Below, piece after piece: positions 20,386-30,899 of a stretch of 64,000 bases of DNA. The notes beneath the pieces were generated by a model. The model worked only from the letters and a program-made list of their open reading frames with translations, was not told the DNA's origin and did no database searches. Both the position numbers and the translations under genes were made by a program. Source of the stretch: Acheta domesticus. Lineage: Eukaryota > Arthropoda > Insecta > Orthoptera > Gryllidae. Numbering within the stretch: position 1 is the stretch's first letter; each line of letters opens with the position of its first letter. Where the stretch lies: NCBI GenBank assembly GCA_031308135.1, contig JAHLJT010008756.1, forward strand, positions 60,320,817 through 60,384,816, read 5' to 3'.

Positions 20386-20790
20386 TCACACGGCAAGCGC
20401 TTCGAATCGAGCGATCGTCCGCAGCCCCGGCCGAGTGCTTGTCCGCCGTAGAGCCCCACGAAAGCGGTGACATCTGTCCGCGGCGAGACGAACCAACGGA
20501 GAAACACGGCGTTTCGAATATCTGCAGGCTGCGCAGCGGGCGCGCGGGGCGGCGCGGCGCGGCCGACGAGTAAAAAACATAGGTAGTGTTTTGTTTTAAA
20601 ATTCAAATTGGGTTTGCGGGAAAACACGCGCGCCCGCTGCGTCGTTTTTCTGGCGAGCTGCGCTTCACAGGCGGCAGATGGGGGCGACTTCGACGAGCTA
20701 TGGAGATCAATGCAGACGGCGGCGCGTCGGTCAACCCGAAGAAGCTGCTTGCGTGCACGTTCTGAAAATATCGCTGGGATAGGAAATTCA
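20386..20790. other. GC-rich block
   Basis: A CpG-rich block in AT-rich surroundings. Overlapping 60-100-codon ORFs on both strands look compositional. Confidence 0.65.
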
Positions 20791-22506
20791 AACCTGGTAA
20801 ATATTTATTTGTTGCAGTTGTGCGTTAAAGGAGATTGGAAAAGACGTTTGTAAAAATGTTGTACACCTACCGAAACGAAATATTACGAACAAAATCTTTG
20901 CAATCATCACTATCAGACACTATAAGCGTGCTTGAGAAGAAATGTTTTCTTTATTCATGTTTTCTATGGTAATGAATTACTCGTATATTTATTGCTGCAT
21001 CTAAAATGCATAACTCTCGGAAGCACAGTCAGTTTCAGACATTGAAAGATAATTGGGGAAAGCAATAATTCACATTTTCACGTTAACCATTTTTATCACA
21101 ATATAATTTTCCGAAAAAATAACTGCATTCAAGACAAGTTCTTGAAATTTATAGCCATTAGATCCTAGCTATTACCTCAGGATACAATCCAATACGCTGC
21201 ATTGAAGTAATAAATACCGGTAATTGTTATAAAGGAATCACTTCGGGTGAACGCTGAAGAAAAGCTTTGCGACGAAATGCAGAGTATCAACTATGTGAAG
21301 CCACCACAGAGGAATTCTGCCTCTATGCGGAGGCAGTGTAACTCACCTAAAGATGCTACGGAACAAGAGATGAGAGAAGTCTATGACGTCGCAGCGGATT
21401 CCTGTAACAAAAAATGAAGGAATAAACATTGTTTTGTAGAATATTAATATTTTAATAGCAAAATTAGGGATTATAAAAAATGAGAACCTGGTGGAGCACC
21501 CTCATAAAGAAAAGTATTACAACATTTTTAAAGTACTTGTTTCTTTGCATGCAAATTCTCATTCAACCCGCTTGTATGCCAAGTAAGTCGCGACAATTTC
21601 CATTTCTCTGGAAGAAAAATTATTCGACGCCGTCTCCTGCTTTTCTCGAGAAATGTTTCAGAAACATCCTGAGAAAAAACACAAAAAGACGAAACATTCA
21701 TTTTATAATCGTCTGAACTCAGCAAACAGCATGCCAGCTTCCTGGACCGTTGAACAGTTTCCCAAGAGATGTCTTGCAGCCTTTCTCCTCTTCGCGCGTG
21801 TTTACGGCAGACCATTAACAATATCGTCTCACTGCACTTACAACACCATTACCAATTTTTTACACATCTTCGATGGGGTGCTTTGAGCGACAGTTTTCCG
21901 TGTAATGCATAGTGTGTGTTGCCCTGGAGCAGTAAGTGTTAAATTCCACATTTTGTCGACTCGTGCTTCAAGGTAATCTCGTCACTTTGCCTTGAAAATA
22001 TTTTTCTCATCAACAGACAAACTTAGCTGTGTAATTACAAAAAAAATACAAAAAATAAAAATTCTTCGTCTAATCACCTTAATACAGCAGACACGTTTCA
22101 AGTTACCTCGAGAGTGCACCGATTTCCAGAGAGCAACTCATCAACTTGCCCTTTTCGGAGCACGAGTTCGCCTTTGCCAACATCACCTCGTCAACACATA
22201 CACTACACCATTATAAATAAACTTGACACTTGAAATTGTGTTCATTGAGCGGGAGTTTCCCATTGGAATGTATTACACGTAGAGGCTCAGGAGGCGCTAA
22301 AATCCTCATTTTTCCGACTTATGGTATGTCTTTAACATATTTCACAATCAGCATACAAATTTCGCTGCGCGATATCAAATTAGTGGTGCTTCCAACGCAC
22401 ATACTTCCTCGCTCTGCTTCTATACGGTCCTTATTGCTATTCCACTACTTCATAAACCAGCAAAAGTGTATTATACCAGCAAACGTTTTCCGTACCGAGA
22501 CCCGAC
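20791..22506. other. AT-rich intergenic sequence
   Basis: No recognisable gene. A small hairpin, CTGCCTC-TATGCG-GAGGCAG, lies near 21330. The 134-codon plus-strand ORF (22230-22634) runs into the dispersed repeat that follows and is not supported as a gene. Confidence 0.6.
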
Positions 22507-22889
22507 ATCTCAAAATAGGCTTCATGAAAGGACCCTCAAATACTAAAATATCGGTTTCAAATTCAAGAGGCCTTGAGACGAGTAGAAACGATCGGAGAAT
22601 ATCAATTTTGAAGAAAATCGGCCGAACGGTTTAGGCGCTAGCGTTGACCACAGACGGACAGACGGACATTTTGCCGTCAATCGATTTTGCAGTATGAAGA
22701 AACAACAAATCATGGATTTTGACTACATCACGAGATAGAGGATTTTTTTCTAAATTTAGCAAGAGGTTTTATCCACTTTTTTGTCACCAGACCCCTGCTA
22801 TGAGTTTTTCTGGCGAAAATTCCCCGTTTTCCGCCGCACGATTACATAACTTTCTCTTCTTACGAAGTATTCGTAAGGCGAGAAAGTAA
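22507..22889 (+). mobile_element. Dispersed repeat D1, copy 1, with terminal hairpin
   Basis: ATCTCAAAATAGGCTTCATG and TATCGGTTTCAAATTCAAGA are shared with 23793-23894. Copy 1 also holds a CAGACGGACAGACGGAC motif, common in arthropod retroelement 3' regions. Its end is a stem, CTTTCTC-TTC-TTACGAA-GTA-TTCGTAA-GGC-GAGAAAG (22850-22886). No protein is recognisable. It could be a non-autonomous retroelement or a Helitron-like 3' end. Confidence 0.65.
22850..22886. repeat. Terminal hairpin of D1
   Basis: CTTTCTC pairs with GAGAAAG and TTACGAA with TTCGTAA. A 3x3 internal loop separates the two helices and a GTA apical loop closes the hairpin. Only the right half survives in copy 2. Confidence 0.75.
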
Positions 22890-23228
22890 TAACAATTTTT
22901 GGAACCGGTAGGAATATGTAAGTTCATCGCATGCTTTCTGGTTATATTGTATTACAATTAGCGTTAAAATGCTCATAATTTAACTTAAATTGGTTCATAC
23001 AGATATATACTAAACAACGGTTGATTTAACAGGTCATACGCTTCAGAAATCGAATAACAGATTTGAAAAATTGTTTAAAAAATGCAGTTAGAGAAAACAC
23101 AGACAAGTCGTGTCTATTTATCTGCATTGATTCTATTCGTGAGTAGAAGTACTTCAAATGATTTTCAATAAAGTATCTACACTCTTCAATGTTTTTTTTC
23201 CTGCAACATCACATTCATCAAATTAAAA

Positions 23229-23320
23229 TCTCCCTCGGGGGATCGAACTCGGCACCTTCCTTATTGAAGATCTCAACCCGAAGGTGCTTTAACCAGCCGC
23301 GCCACGGGACCCACATGCGG
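23229..23320 (-). mobile_element. tRNA-derived SINE head (family S3)
   Basis: The minus strand reads GTGGCGCGGCTGGTTAAAGC (A-box-like), then after about 40 nt CCGAGTTCGATCCCCCGAG (B-box-like). TCCCGTG at the 5' side and CGAGGGA at the 3' side can partly pair. The cloverleaf arms do not close properly, so it is not a working tRNA. The downstream minus-strand sequence is AT-rich with no defined tail. Confidence 0.6.
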
Positions 23321-23329
23321 ACCAACTAC

Positions 23330-23792
23330 TTATATTTTACTCAAAACGTAATTGTATCAGTTCTATCATTAGAAAGCTGGTAATTGTCAACATGCGAAAA
23401 ACATGTCTTTCAAACATGACCAAGAAAGGCAGCAGTGAACGGCTTACTCCAAATAATTTATCCGCTGATCGGCATTTGAAAAATAACTACTGCGAGAAAG
23501 TATGTGCCATTCTATAGCACCACTAGTTTATTTATATATTTACTATCCCTTATTACACACGTGCAGAAACTTTAAAGAAAAAATTTGGAGCAGTTTTTGA
23601 GAAATTTTTTTTGTAAAGTTTGAATCGCAATTTACGCAAAAATTACTCGTTTTTCCAAAAAAGGGTTCCTGACCCTATTTGAAGTGCTAATTTTGTACAA
23701 CCGACTTTGTCTCAGCCAAAAATCTTTATCTTCAATTTTGCAGTATATCAATATTATAATCAAAAAATTTGGAGCCATTTTCAACTTAGAAA
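23330..23792. other. AT-rich sequence between SINE S3 and D1 copy 2
   Basis: No gene. The part from about 23570 may belong to a longer 5' portion of repeat D1, which has no counterpart in copy 1. Confidence 0.5.
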
Positions 23793-23894
23793 ATCTCAAA
23801 ATGGGCTTCATGTAATGTGCCCTCAAATACTAAAATATCGGTTTCAAATTCAAGAGGCCTTGAGGCAAGAAGTATTCGTAAGGCGAGAAAGTAA
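23793..23894 (+). mobile_element. Dispersed repeat D1, copy 2 (internally deleted)
   Basis: AAATACTAAAATATCGGTTT and CAAATTCAAGAGGCCTTGAG match copy 1. The sequence then jumps directly to GAAGTATTCGTAAGGCGAGA, skipping about 290 bp present in copy 1. It lies 14 bp from the piggyBac-like element. Confidence 0.75.
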
Positions 23895-23908
23895 AAACAC
23901 TGTCCGAC

Positions 23909-24753
23909 TTAACCTTTCTGCTACCGAGGAGGGTAACTGAGTTATACATACGCATTTTTTATTGTTTTTTATCACCTCAGAATTATTTCACACTTCTGAC
24001 ATCACGTGTAGTTGTTTTGTACTTATCCACCCAAAATATCTTATTCGAAAAACCTATTTTTTGACCTGTGGTCATTTCACAGATTGCATTTATATTGCAT
24101 TTATTTCTGGTTACTATCTTATCCCCGTTGGTATTGGACGTTCTGGATTTAATACCGTGGTTTAAGGTTATGCTATCAGCGGGAGAGTATATTGTGGACA
24201 CTTTTCCTAAGTTTCTTATAGTATTTGTATATTAGTATGAGAACATGTCGAAGGATTACAATCTTAAAGGATTTGAAAAGGTATTAACTATTCACAGTTC
24301 AGACGATTTATGCGAAGAAGATCGTGAATTGTACAGATTGCTTTCTGAGATTGATGAAGATAATGTAGAGGTTATAGATAAAGTTGACGACATAATTTGT
24401 GCCGAAGACGAGTAAAACGTGAATGATGACGCATACATCAGTTCAGAGTGTGTTGAAGAGTATCTTGTAAGAGAAACAATACGAATAGTTCAATGTGTTC
24501 TAAAAGTGACATGATTTGTTAATCAAGACCTCGTCGTCGTCGCGGACGAAGACCTGCATGTAACGTATATTGTTAAAATCGCTAAATACTTTATTAATAT
24601 ATCACAATAATGTTTAATCTGCATCACCAAAACAATATCACGACATTGATAGTAAAATATCAAAACTATTTAGAATGGGGTAACTTCGTTACCCCCCTTG
24701 GTACCACCACCCCCCACGACGTGTGCAAAATACGTGAGTAGTCGCAAGGTTAA
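23909..24753 (+). mobile_element. piggyBac-like element with TTAA duplications
   Basis: TTAA at 23909-23912 is followed by CCTTTCTGCTAC. TTAA at 24750-24753 is preceded by the inverted end CCTTGCGACTAC, which matches the left end at 9 of 12 positions. TTAA duplication and CCYTN termini are characteristic of piggyBac. Subterminal GAGGGTAACTGAGTTA (left) and GGGGTAACGAAGTTACC (right) are also related in inverted orientation. The 837-bp interior has an acidic 56-codon ORF but no DDD transposase core, so the element is non-autonomous. Confidence 0.65.
24245..24415 (+). CDS. Acidic 56-aa ORF in piggyBac-like element (possible transposase N-terminal remnant)
   Basis: The frame starts MSKDYNLKGFEKVLTIHSSD and ends at TAA 24413-24415. 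It is strongly acidic (EEDRELYRLLSEIDEDNVEV). Acidic, poorly conserved N-termini are usual in piggyBac transposases, and its place inside a TTAA-flanked element fits. The frame after the stop continues with similar composition (SSECVEEYLVRET) before another stop, suggesting decay. No catalytic motif is present, and the identification rests on context. Confidence 0.3.
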   Translation: MSKDYNLKGFEKVLTIHSSDDLCEEDRELYRLLSEIDEDNVEVIDKVDDIICAEDE

Positions 24754-25027
24754 AGATTCATTTTGAAGCGCATTTCGGTACCTAGCACACTCCTTGGAGC
24801 GCGCGCTCGTTTGCGGAGAACCACCGGCGCGGTCCCCTGGAGCGCGCGCGGCCACCTGCAGGCGCTCGCCACTCATATATCAACGCGGCGCGGCGCGGCG
24901 CGGCGAGGGAGCCTGCGGCGGCGGCGGCGCCCGGGCCCCATCTCGGGAAGTGGGGTCCCCGTTGCGCGCGATGCACTGCGGTGCGGAGCGGCGCTGCCCG
25001 CGGTGGGGCGGGGCGGGGAGAGACGGG

Positions 25028-25115
25028 GAGGAGAGGGGAGGAGAGAGGAGGGGCTGGGAGGAGAGGGGAGGGGCTGGGAGGAGAGGGGAGGGGCTGGGAG
25101 GAGAGGGGAGGGGCT
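25028..25115. repeat. ~20-bp G-rich minisatellite
   Basis: GGGAGGAGAGGGGAGGGGCT recurs about four to five times head to tail, with small variation. Confidence 0.85.
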
Positions 25116-25322
25116 GCTGGTGTGGGGTGGGGTAGGGTTGGCAGGGCGGGTCAAAGCTGAGCGGAGCGGAGGGGTGCTTCCCGCGTCGGGGTGAGGCGGG
25201 GAAAGGCGGGTCGGGGGAGGGGCGAGGGAAGAGGAGGGGGAGGGGCGAGGGGGAGGGAGGGGAGGGGGATGAGGGGAGTGGGAGGGGTGGGATGAGGGGA
25301 GGGGGAGGGACGGGGCGGGGCA

Positions 25323-25475
25323 GGGTGTGAAGAGGCGGGGAAGGGTGAAGAGGGGCGGGGCAGGGTGAGGAGAGAAGGGGCGGGGCAGGGTGAGGAGAGA
25401 AGGGGCGGGGCAGGGTGGGGAGGAGCGGGGCAGGGTGGGAAGAAGCGGGGCAGGGTGGGGAGGGGCGTAGACGGG
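25323..25475. repeat. G-rich minisatellite, ~25-27-bp unit
   Basis: Units of the form AGGGGCGGGGCAGGGTGAGG and AGGAGCGGGGCAGGGTGGGA repeat about six times. GCGGGGCAGGGTG is the conserved core. Confidence 0.8.
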
Positions 25476-25634
25476 CAGGGTGGCTCTCAATTTGTGGGCG
25501 CGATCCTCGCGGACGCGCTTCGACGCCCAGTGCGGTCGCCCGCCACGCCCCCAGCGCAGCGCCGCGGCGGATTGCGGCACCTGCTAGCGCTGCCACGGAC
25601 ATTCCTCGGCTCAGCGATTGCTTCAGAGGAGCTG

Positions 25635-26085
25635 GATTGATTGATGATTCCGGACACGTCAATGGCTAAGATAATTTAGTCCCGTATGTGTAGTGCATTC
25701 TTTCATCGCGAGAACTGGCGGCGATCTCCCATCGCTAGATAGGAAGATCCGGCACCGACCTACTCATCAGATTGCATGGTTATCCCAACCAGGTATCTCC
25801 CCCCAGGACAAGCTTTAAGACTGAACTCCTGACATGTGAGTTAGTGCAGTGCTGCCAAGTGTAAGTGTATGTGTGGGTAAGGGGTGAGGAAAGACAAAGA
25901 AGAGGAAGGAAAGATCGCGCGGTCTGTGACGCGTTTGTAAGGGTACAACTGATTAGACTTTCGCCTGTAGGTAATGGGAGAAACCAGGGAAAACTACCGA
26001 TCAGGGTAGTCGGCAGCTAAAATTTAAGGACTTCCCAGTCACAGGCACTACAGTGACGCTCATTGATACCCTGAGCTACTATATG
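25635..26085 (-). mobile_element. tRNA-derived SINE family S1, copy 2
   Basis: The left end is the simple-repeat tail (TTGATTGATGATTCCGGAC on plus), then TTAGTCCCGTATGTGTAGTG. The middle shares GAGAAACCAGGGAAAACTACC with the other copies. The right end is the tRNA-like head: minus-strand AGTAGCTCAGGGTATC resembles an A box, while the B box is degraded. No confident target duplication was found. It begins where the GC island ends. Confidence 0.8.
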
Positions 26086-26089
26086 TCGT

Positions 26090-26449
26090 GTGGGACAGGT
26101 GGAAAAGACTGTACTGTAACTGCACTTGGCACAGGACCAAAGTAATCATGAAAACCGCACCATTTGATTTAACAAGAAAATAAGCTTACTCGATAATATT
26201 TAGAGAACTTTTCGGCTTACGAAGACATTTATTGAATAACTTATTTAATATTAATATGAAAATAGTATCTGTGATCAATGATTGTTTATTTTAACTCAAA
26301 AAAGCCTTTCCACACTGTTCTTTATTACGTTAATCTCAACCATTTCGCGAGGGGAAATAAAATGCTAAACGGCAGGAGGAAAAATCACACACTAATTTAC
26401 TCCAAGGAAGGAAAGGAGAAGTTCCTCTTGAACTCGGGCGCGTCGCCTT
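26090..26449. other. AT-rich intergenic sequence
   Basis: Nothing recognisable. Confidence 0.6.
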
Positions 26450-26725
26450 TGTTTCTTTGAGTCGCGCGCGCACGCGCTCGGAGGGCGGCAACAAAAGAAG
26501 CCTTCGAAGCGGCAGCTCGTAATAATGCGTCTAATTACTTCAGCGACTCCTAATCCGCCGCTGGCGCCGAGGGCAGGGATTACGCAGCCAGCGGCCGGGC
26601 GCGGCGCGGCAGGCGGCGACGCGACGGGGTAAAAACGGAAGGGGCGGCCGAGGTGCAGTGGTGGCAGCGGGAATGGTTGAGGAAAGTGGAGGAGGCGGTG
26701 GTAAAAGAATATAGAGATGGGGGAG
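26450..26725. other. GC-rich block
   Basis: CpG-rich, with no recognisable gene. The minus-strand ORFs over it continue through the GA microsatellite and read SLSLSL, which is an artefact. Confidence 0.65.
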
Positions 26726-26778
26726 GGATCAACAAGGTAGACAATAACTCCCGTGACGCAATAAGAGGTAAATAGATG

Positions 26779-26782
<4 letters not shown>

Positions 26783-26829
<47 letters not shown>
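26783..26829 (+). repeat. (GA)n microsatellite, about 23 units
   Basis: Near-perfect GA dinucleotide run. Confidence 0.97.
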
Positions 26830-26833
<4 letters not shown>

Positions 26834-26921
26834 GCAGAAAGTGGCTGACAAAGAGACACAAATATAAGAGGAAAATTCAATGATAGACATAGGATGATCG
26901 TGAGGAAGGAAGACTACGAAC

Positions 26922-26965
26922 TAAAATCAGGCAGACACACATAAACAGTGTGCCTGCCTGATTTT
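26922..26965. repeat. Hairpin between two GA microsatellites
   Basis: TAAAATCAGGCAG (26922-26934) pairs with CTGCCTGATTTTA ending at 26965, with ACACAC and GTGTG also opposed towards the loop. It lies between two long GA runs, which may have been one target split or duplicated by a small inverted-repeat element. Confidence 0.8.
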
Positions 26966-26988
26966 ACTGCAAGTGTGTGCGTGTGCGC

Positions 26989-26990
<2 letters not shown>

Positions 26991-27034
<44 letters not shown>
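26991..27034 (+). repeat. (GA)n microsatellite, about 22 units
   Basis: Near-perfect GA run preceded by GTGTGCGTGTGCGCGT. Confidence 0.97.
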
Positions 27035-27040
<6 letters not shown>

Positions 27041-27119
27041 CGGACAGACATAAAGAGAACGGGAGAGAAAGAGGATAAATATGAAGAGCTTCAGTGAAAC
27101 ATAAGATGCTGGTGACAAG

Positions 27120-27334
27120 CATAAAATAGAGGAGCTGCGTTTTGGCGATTATGTGTTCGGGATCTAGACTTCAGGAGTTTTAATTTTTAACTAATGGAAT
27201 GTTAGTTAAATTTTCAGGAAAACATGTTAATGATTACATAATATATTTGCAATAGATATATGAATTATCTTAATAAGTAATTAATTTTAACTATACATTT
27301 ATTTTTAATTTAATATAACATACAGGGCGGGAAA
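27120..27334. other. AT-rich sequence
   Basis: Nothing recognisable. Confidence 0.6.
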
Positions 27335-28150
27335 CTGATGTGTAAATGTGTGACAGAAACGCAGGGGCCTATGGGAACGTGTGGGAGTGGTATGGGATGT
27401 ATGCTAGATTAGAGCGACCAGTGTGAAAGCGACCGACAGAGTAGTGGCAGAGTATGAGAGGGAAGTGGAGACGAAACTGTGTTGGTGCAGTCGATAGATG
27501 TGAGAACATTTGAGAGAGATGTGGGAACGTTGTGGTAGATTAGGAAGAACAAGTGGGGAGTGCGCCATCGGTGACGTACTAGTGTTGAAACTCGAGTGGA
27601 AGCGGAGTGGGAAAACGAGAGAGCGATATGGGAGCGGTGTGGGATTGGTATTGAAACGGTGTGGAAACGGTGTGATAACGTGCGAGAGAGATGGGAGAGC
27701 GGTGGAAGAGTGGTGGGAGAGTTGGGGAGAGTGGGGGAGGAGGGTGGAAGAGTGGTGGGAGAGTTGGGGAGAGTGTAGGAGAAGGGTGGGAGAAGGGAAG
27801 GAGTGGTGGGAGAGGAGTGGGAGAGTGGTGGAAGAATGGTGGGAAAGTGGTGGGAGAGTGGTGGGAAAGTGGTGGAGTGGTGGAAGAGTGGTGGGAGAGA
27901 GGTGCGGGAGCGGCGCGGGACCAGTAGGAGGGCGATGTGGTGGGTTTGCGAGCGGTGTGGTGGGGCGCGGGGAGCGGACCGCAGTCGACTCGCTTTCCGC
28001 GCGGCCCTGCCCGGGCGCGTCTCAATCGTGTTAGCGCGACCGTAACTAATAACGTCATCACCATAAATTTATTAGGGGCGGCCGAGGTAGAATGATGAGG
28101 TTCCTTTGAGCCGCAGGAGCGAGCGAGGAGAACGATAGGGGTACGTGGCC
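27335..28150. repeat. G/A-rich degenerate minisatellite tract grading into a GC block
   Basis: From about 27500 to 27930 the plus strand is built from variants of GGGAGAGTGGTGGAAGAGTGG with a 9-12-bp periodicity. It grades into CpG-rich DNA to about 28150. The 174-codon plus-strand ORF (EWWESWGEW-type repeats) and the 192-codon minus-strand ORF (SHHSPTTFP-type repeats) come from this and are not genes. Confidence 0.75.
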
Positions 28151-30239
28151 CGGTCACTGTGCGGAGGGAAACATTGTGGGAGGCAGGAGTCCTCTGGAGG
28201 TGGCGGTGGTGTACAAATGCTGTGAATGAGTTACGAAATTATTTAAAAATCAATAGAACGTGTGAAGGCAATAACTACGCGGAATTAGTCAATTGGCTAA
28301 CAAGTGGAGACAAATAAATAACTGATACGAGAAATAAATTGTCGTGAAGGAAGAAAAGGTACAGACCCTTTCGTAGAACCCAAATAGTTATTTACTGATA
28401 CATTGTTTTCAGTCTAACATGTTTCAAATGAAAATGTAAAAGTGTAATTGAAAACTTTTTGTTAATAATCATGGTTAATCTTTTCTAAAAACGTAACATG
28501 TTATTTGGCGTTCAACTGTGGAAAAAATAATTGAGGGGTTTTGTTGGCATACTCAAAATTACCATGACAGGCTTCTGGTCATTCTTCCAATCCGCGGAAA
28601 TACGTACTTAAAATTTGTTTTATTAAAAGAATCGCTCTTCTACAGAAAAAATGGTGTGCTTAACATGTGTAGAACTCAATCATATCGTCATTTTGAAAAA
28701 ATTACAAAATCGTAAGTCATAGAACTGCTACAGTTTCAATGCCTGAAATGAATGTAAATATACATTTGTCTGGCTTTTTTCGACTGAACACCAGGGAAAA
28801 TCCAATAAGGAATACGAATAATTAAAATTCTGTTAAAATGTATTTCATACGTCTTATAAAATTACACTTATACTTCTTATATAAATGCCAATTTCTGTCA
28901 ACAATCGTTTTTTGTGTCATATGATATCAGAATTTACTGTCTTCTTGATCTTGCTTGCTCGTCCGGTAACGAATTCTTGAAACAATGAATGCAAATATTC
29001 AATACAAACAAACAAGGTGAAAAGGTGCAATTTTCTATGTTCTCTAAACATTTTTATACATTTCATTTTTTAACAAAATTATATAAATTTATGCTAATTT
29101 GAAAAATTTACATTCCTTGTTCTAGAGACTTACATTTCAGATACCTGTCTGGATTCCTCATGCAGTCAAAGTATTATTTGTTCAGATCCATGATGCAATT
29201 AAAGGAGTAAAATTAACCAAAATATTTACAAATAATTTATGCAGAAAATGAGTTCAATGTGGATTAATTACTTCTATATTATCTTAAATAATATTGTTGA
29301 AAACATATTGCCATTATTAAATCGCGAAATAATAATGAATATACTGTCCCACAAAGTTTAACAGGGTCTAAAGTATAAAATATAAACAGCTGTCCATTCT
29401 AAAACAATATAAGTAACAACTTTTTTATTTCTGATTTTTTGAAATATTTAGTTTTGGTGAAACTGTTCCATTAACTGAAGAATAAACCTAATTAGTGTGC
29501 CAACACCTACATGAGAAAAACTGGATTTTTCAATAGATTTAGCTCTTCTCTAAGTTTTTCAGGTATGCGCCATAAAATGTATGGCACAATTTCCTTAATT
29601 TTGAGGAACTAGTTGTGGAAGCAGTGGGCACGTTACATTTCCGGCTATCTCGTGTTTATCCCTGATTTATTGTTCGTTTGACGAAAAAAATTGTTATCTT
29701 TTGATAAAATACAATGTTGGGTTCCTTTATTGTGCGATTCGTAAAAGAGAGGTTTTCATTTATTGCTGGAACCTGTCTGATTGTGATGAGGTGAGCTGAA
29801 TGGGTTACGTTGAAAGTTTGTCCTCGGCGATTAATAGGATCAACCTATCTGATGTTTTCATTGCCTCCCGTCAATTCTCCAACTCAATTTTATTGGTGAA
29901 ATTTCTAGCCTTGTTCCACCGCTCACTTCATTTCTTATGTTCACAGCGATCACTTCCAGCAGTCAATTTTCTCTCTCGTCGGCTTCACAGGGCGAAGTCG
30001 CTACCTTCTCCTCCTCCCATAAGAGGCAGTGCTAGCGCCGTGAAGCGCTGTCTCTGAATTTTTCACGGGCAGACTACTTTCGAGTTTAATACGCAAGCTA
30101 CAAAGAAGAGGCGCGTCCCGCCCTGGAAATTCGGACGGCGGTAATTCGCCTACTAAATTCATCGCGTTGATTATAGCGCAGTTGACGCTGCGTCGTTAAA
30201 AAACGCCCGACTCGAGGCGCAGACTTGCAACGCGCTGAT
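28151..30239. other. AT-rich intergenic sequence
   Basis: Two kilobases of AT-rich DNA without recognisable genes, repeats or RNA. The right end is slightly more GC-rich. Confidence 0.65.
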
Positions 30240-30560
30240 GAATTTGTGAAGGCAGTGAGTAATGCGAGAGGGAGATAGTTGGACTGAGGTAAGAGAGAAA
30301 AGAAAATAACGGTTAGAAGGACGTGAGAGCAGAGACAATATACAGAGAAATAGAAAGGCAAAAGAGAGAAATAAACATGATAAATACAGACAAAAAAGAG
30401 GAATAAAAAGAAGAAAGGATACATAAGCGGGAAAGAAAGTACAGAGACCAAGAACATACAAAAGTACAATGAATAAGAAAAAATACCAAGAGAAAGAAAA
30501 GTAAGAAAGTGTGAAGAAAGGAAATAAACGTTAGAGGAGAGACACACAATACGATATAAT
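30240..30560. repeat. A/G-rich polypurine tract
   Basis: The plus strand is about 80-85 percent purine. It gives leucine/phenylalanine/serine-rich ORFs of 87-149 codons in several minus frames, which I treat as artefacts. Confidence 0.65.
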
Positions 30561-30573
30561 AAGAATATAAATA

Positions 30574-30751
30574 CATTAAACCCTCATTAACACGAATTCC
30601 AAGGGACGGAAATAATCGGAGTTCGTGTTAAAAATTCGTGTTATTCTAGCATTATAAATGTTAGTATTGTCGTAATCCTTTGCCGGGATCGAAGTTTTGT
30701 TCGTATTACGAAATTCGTCTTAAGTGAGTTCGTGCTAACGAGGGTTTTCTG
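30574..30751. mobile_element. pogo/Tigger-like MITE (TA target)
   Basis: The left end after TA (30572-30573) is CATTAAACCCTCATTAACAC. The right end before TA (30752-30753), reverse-complemented, is CAGAAAACCCTCGTTAGCAC. The match continues as GAAYTC. TA duplication and a CAGTNNACCCTCGTTAA-like terminus are typical of pogo/Tigger elements in the Tc1/mariner superfamily. It is 178 bp with no transposase, so it is non-autonomous. Confidence 0.85.
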
Positions 30752-30899
30752 TATTAGTCTACAAAAATTTTATCATAAAATAACAGAAATGTACGACACT
30801 GTGTGCTCTAGTAGTTCTTGAAAGGCGAAGAAATGACAGTAGAAGGATATAATTGATCTCATGAAAATACGTTAAGGAAAAATGATGAGAGACTGCTGT

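Larger units (their letters stand above)
24775..25634. other. GC-rich island with long G/A-rich (polypurine) half
   Basis: The left part (24775-25020) is CpG-rich. From about 25000 to 25480 the plus strand is overwhelmingly G and A. Overlapping ORFs of 84-260 codons (proline-rich on minus, glycine/arginine/glutamate-rich on plus) are compositional. G-run density suggests G-quadruplex or H-DNA potential. Confidence 0.75.

Noticed and set aside
22230..22634. 134-codon plus-strand ORF
   Set aside because: Its 3' half is dispersed repeat D1, and the 5' half has no recognisable domain.
24541..24749. Further transposase exons on the plus or minus strand of the piggyBac-like element
   Set aside because: A minus-strand ORF of 72 codons (23983-24201) and later frames show no catalytic motifs or recognisable similarity.
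24873..25662. Proline/serine-rich minus-strand ORFs of 235 and 260 codons
   Set aside because: They translate a polypurine tract with minisatellites, and comparable ORFs exist in other frames.
27510..28157. 174-codon plus ORF (EWWESWGEW) and 192-codon minus ORF (SHHSPTTFP)
   Set aside because: Degenerate G/A-rich minisatellite; no domain or start context.
30098..30576. Minus-strand ORFs of 87-149 codons resembling membrane proteins (L/F/S-rich)
   Set aside because: Hydrophobicity results from the complementary polypyrimidine strand; three frames are open over the same purine tract.
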